A DNA stretch of 44,081 nucleotides from Leptospira ilyithenensis (lineage in GTDB: Bacteria; Spirochaetota; Leptospiria; Leptospirales; Leptospiraceae). The position numbers were made by a program, and so were the translations under genes. Every line of letters starts with the position of its first letter. The first letter of the stretch is position 1. Below, piece by piece: positions 43,809 through 44,081 of this stretch. Location of the stretch: contig NZ_RQHV01000014.1 of assembly GCF_004771005.1 (NCBI RefSeq), positions 1-44,081 on the forward strand, in the 5' to 3' direction. The notes under the pieces are model-generated. The model was given only the letters and a program-made list of their open reading frames with translations. It was not told the DNA's origin and searched no databases.

Positions 43809-44081
43809 TCAGTTGAACTTTGCTATTTTCTCCGGAACTGTTCCATCGAACCATAATCCATTCAGTTTAGCGGACACTTTGTCCGCTATTGTAGTTTTTA
43901 CGAGGGGCAGGTTAATCATAGCAACGGCTCCCATGGTATTGGATACCGAACCTATCGCATTAGATATTGTATTCGCTACTACTTTTACAGCTCCCGCCAT
44001 CATTCCTACACCGGTTCCTATGATGCCTCCGGACAGTTTGTTCACGGCGTTAAAACTCTTTGCATACATATTCTCTATCGA
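43809..44081 (-). CDS. C-terminal part of a gene cut by the window end
   Basis: The frame is open to the last base (44081) without a stop; the first internal ATG is at 44069. The 90 visible residues begin with Gly/Ala-rich hydrophobic sequence (GGIIGTGVGMMAGAVKVVANTISNAIGSV) and end KLNGLWFDGTVPEKIAKFN. Such C-terminal glycine-alanine helices occur in large Leptospira secreted or polymorphic proteins, but the visible part is too short to assign. Function unknown. Confidence 0.55.
   Translation of the reverse strand, partial: SIENMYAKSFNAVNKLSGGIIGTGVGMMAGAVKVVANTISNAIGSVSNTMGAVAMINLPLVKTTIADKVSAKLNGLWFDGTVPEKIAKFN

Overview
The window looks like chromosomal DNA from a spirochaete of the genus Leptospira, probably an environmental (saprophytic-type) species. 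This is inferred from the protein families, not from any search. The evidence is the many short secreted lipoproteins with spirochaete-type lipoboxes, a 7TM-DISM receptor fused to an AraC DNA-binding domain, Ig/LamG lipoproteins, a small lipoprotein resembling a Leptospira-restricted family, DUF445 and NADase-type glycan-binding-like proteins, and AT-rich intergenic DNA. There are no rRNA or tRNA genes, no CRISPR array and no prophage. Genes are dense, in short operons on both strands.

Layout. 1-3140: a small array of paralogous Ig/LamG lipoprotein genes on the minus strand (two intact genes plus the 3' remnant of a third), with an 87-bp exact direct repeat in their 3' flanks and a shared palindrome in front of each intact gene. 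3250-4839: the divergent membrane-anchored AraC-type regulator. 4841-8262: membrane and secreted proteins, including an SH3-domain protein translationally coupled to a zinc phospholipase C-like enzyme, then a DUF2237 protein. 8448-11848: a small lipoprotein, then a Bcr/CflA efflux pump and Old Yellow Enzyme reductase in one operon, preceded by a long nested palindrome and a possible small RNA or attenuator. 11849-13959: a flavin oxidoreductase and an ECF41-type sigma factor in an overlapping operon with a well-matched ECF41 promoter, so probably autoregulated. 13962-17364: an M23 peptidase, a GST-like protein, CutA and a glycan-binding-like protein. 17367-23414: an ATP-grasp-like protein and a DegT-fold protein without the PLP lysine, divergent from a valine-pyruvate aminotransferase (avtA) plus a large membrane protein. 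23480-24038: a DUF433/DUF5615 toxin-antitoxin pair whose toxin is frameshifted in an A6 run. 24155-30366: a secreted protein, a Na+/Ca2+ antiporter, a TPR lipoprotein with dprA, and a rimI-SDR-DUF445 operon. 30476-35192: a lipoprotein and an unusual compact type IIA topoisomerase pair with T4-phage/eukaryote-like motifs. 35273-42263: lipoprotein-gltX, then a HATPase anti-sigma-like protein, a glycosyltransferase and polA. 42264-44081: a GC-rich palindromic stretch, a lone DDE transposase, and the C-terminal part of a gene that runs off the window.

Most genes are ordinary Leptospira housekeeping or envelope genes. The points most worth following up are the atypical topoisomerase, the lysine-less DegT paralogue beside an ATP-grasp protein, the ECF41 circuit, the candidate small RNA at about 11640-11730, and the LamG cassette array with its palindromic operators.
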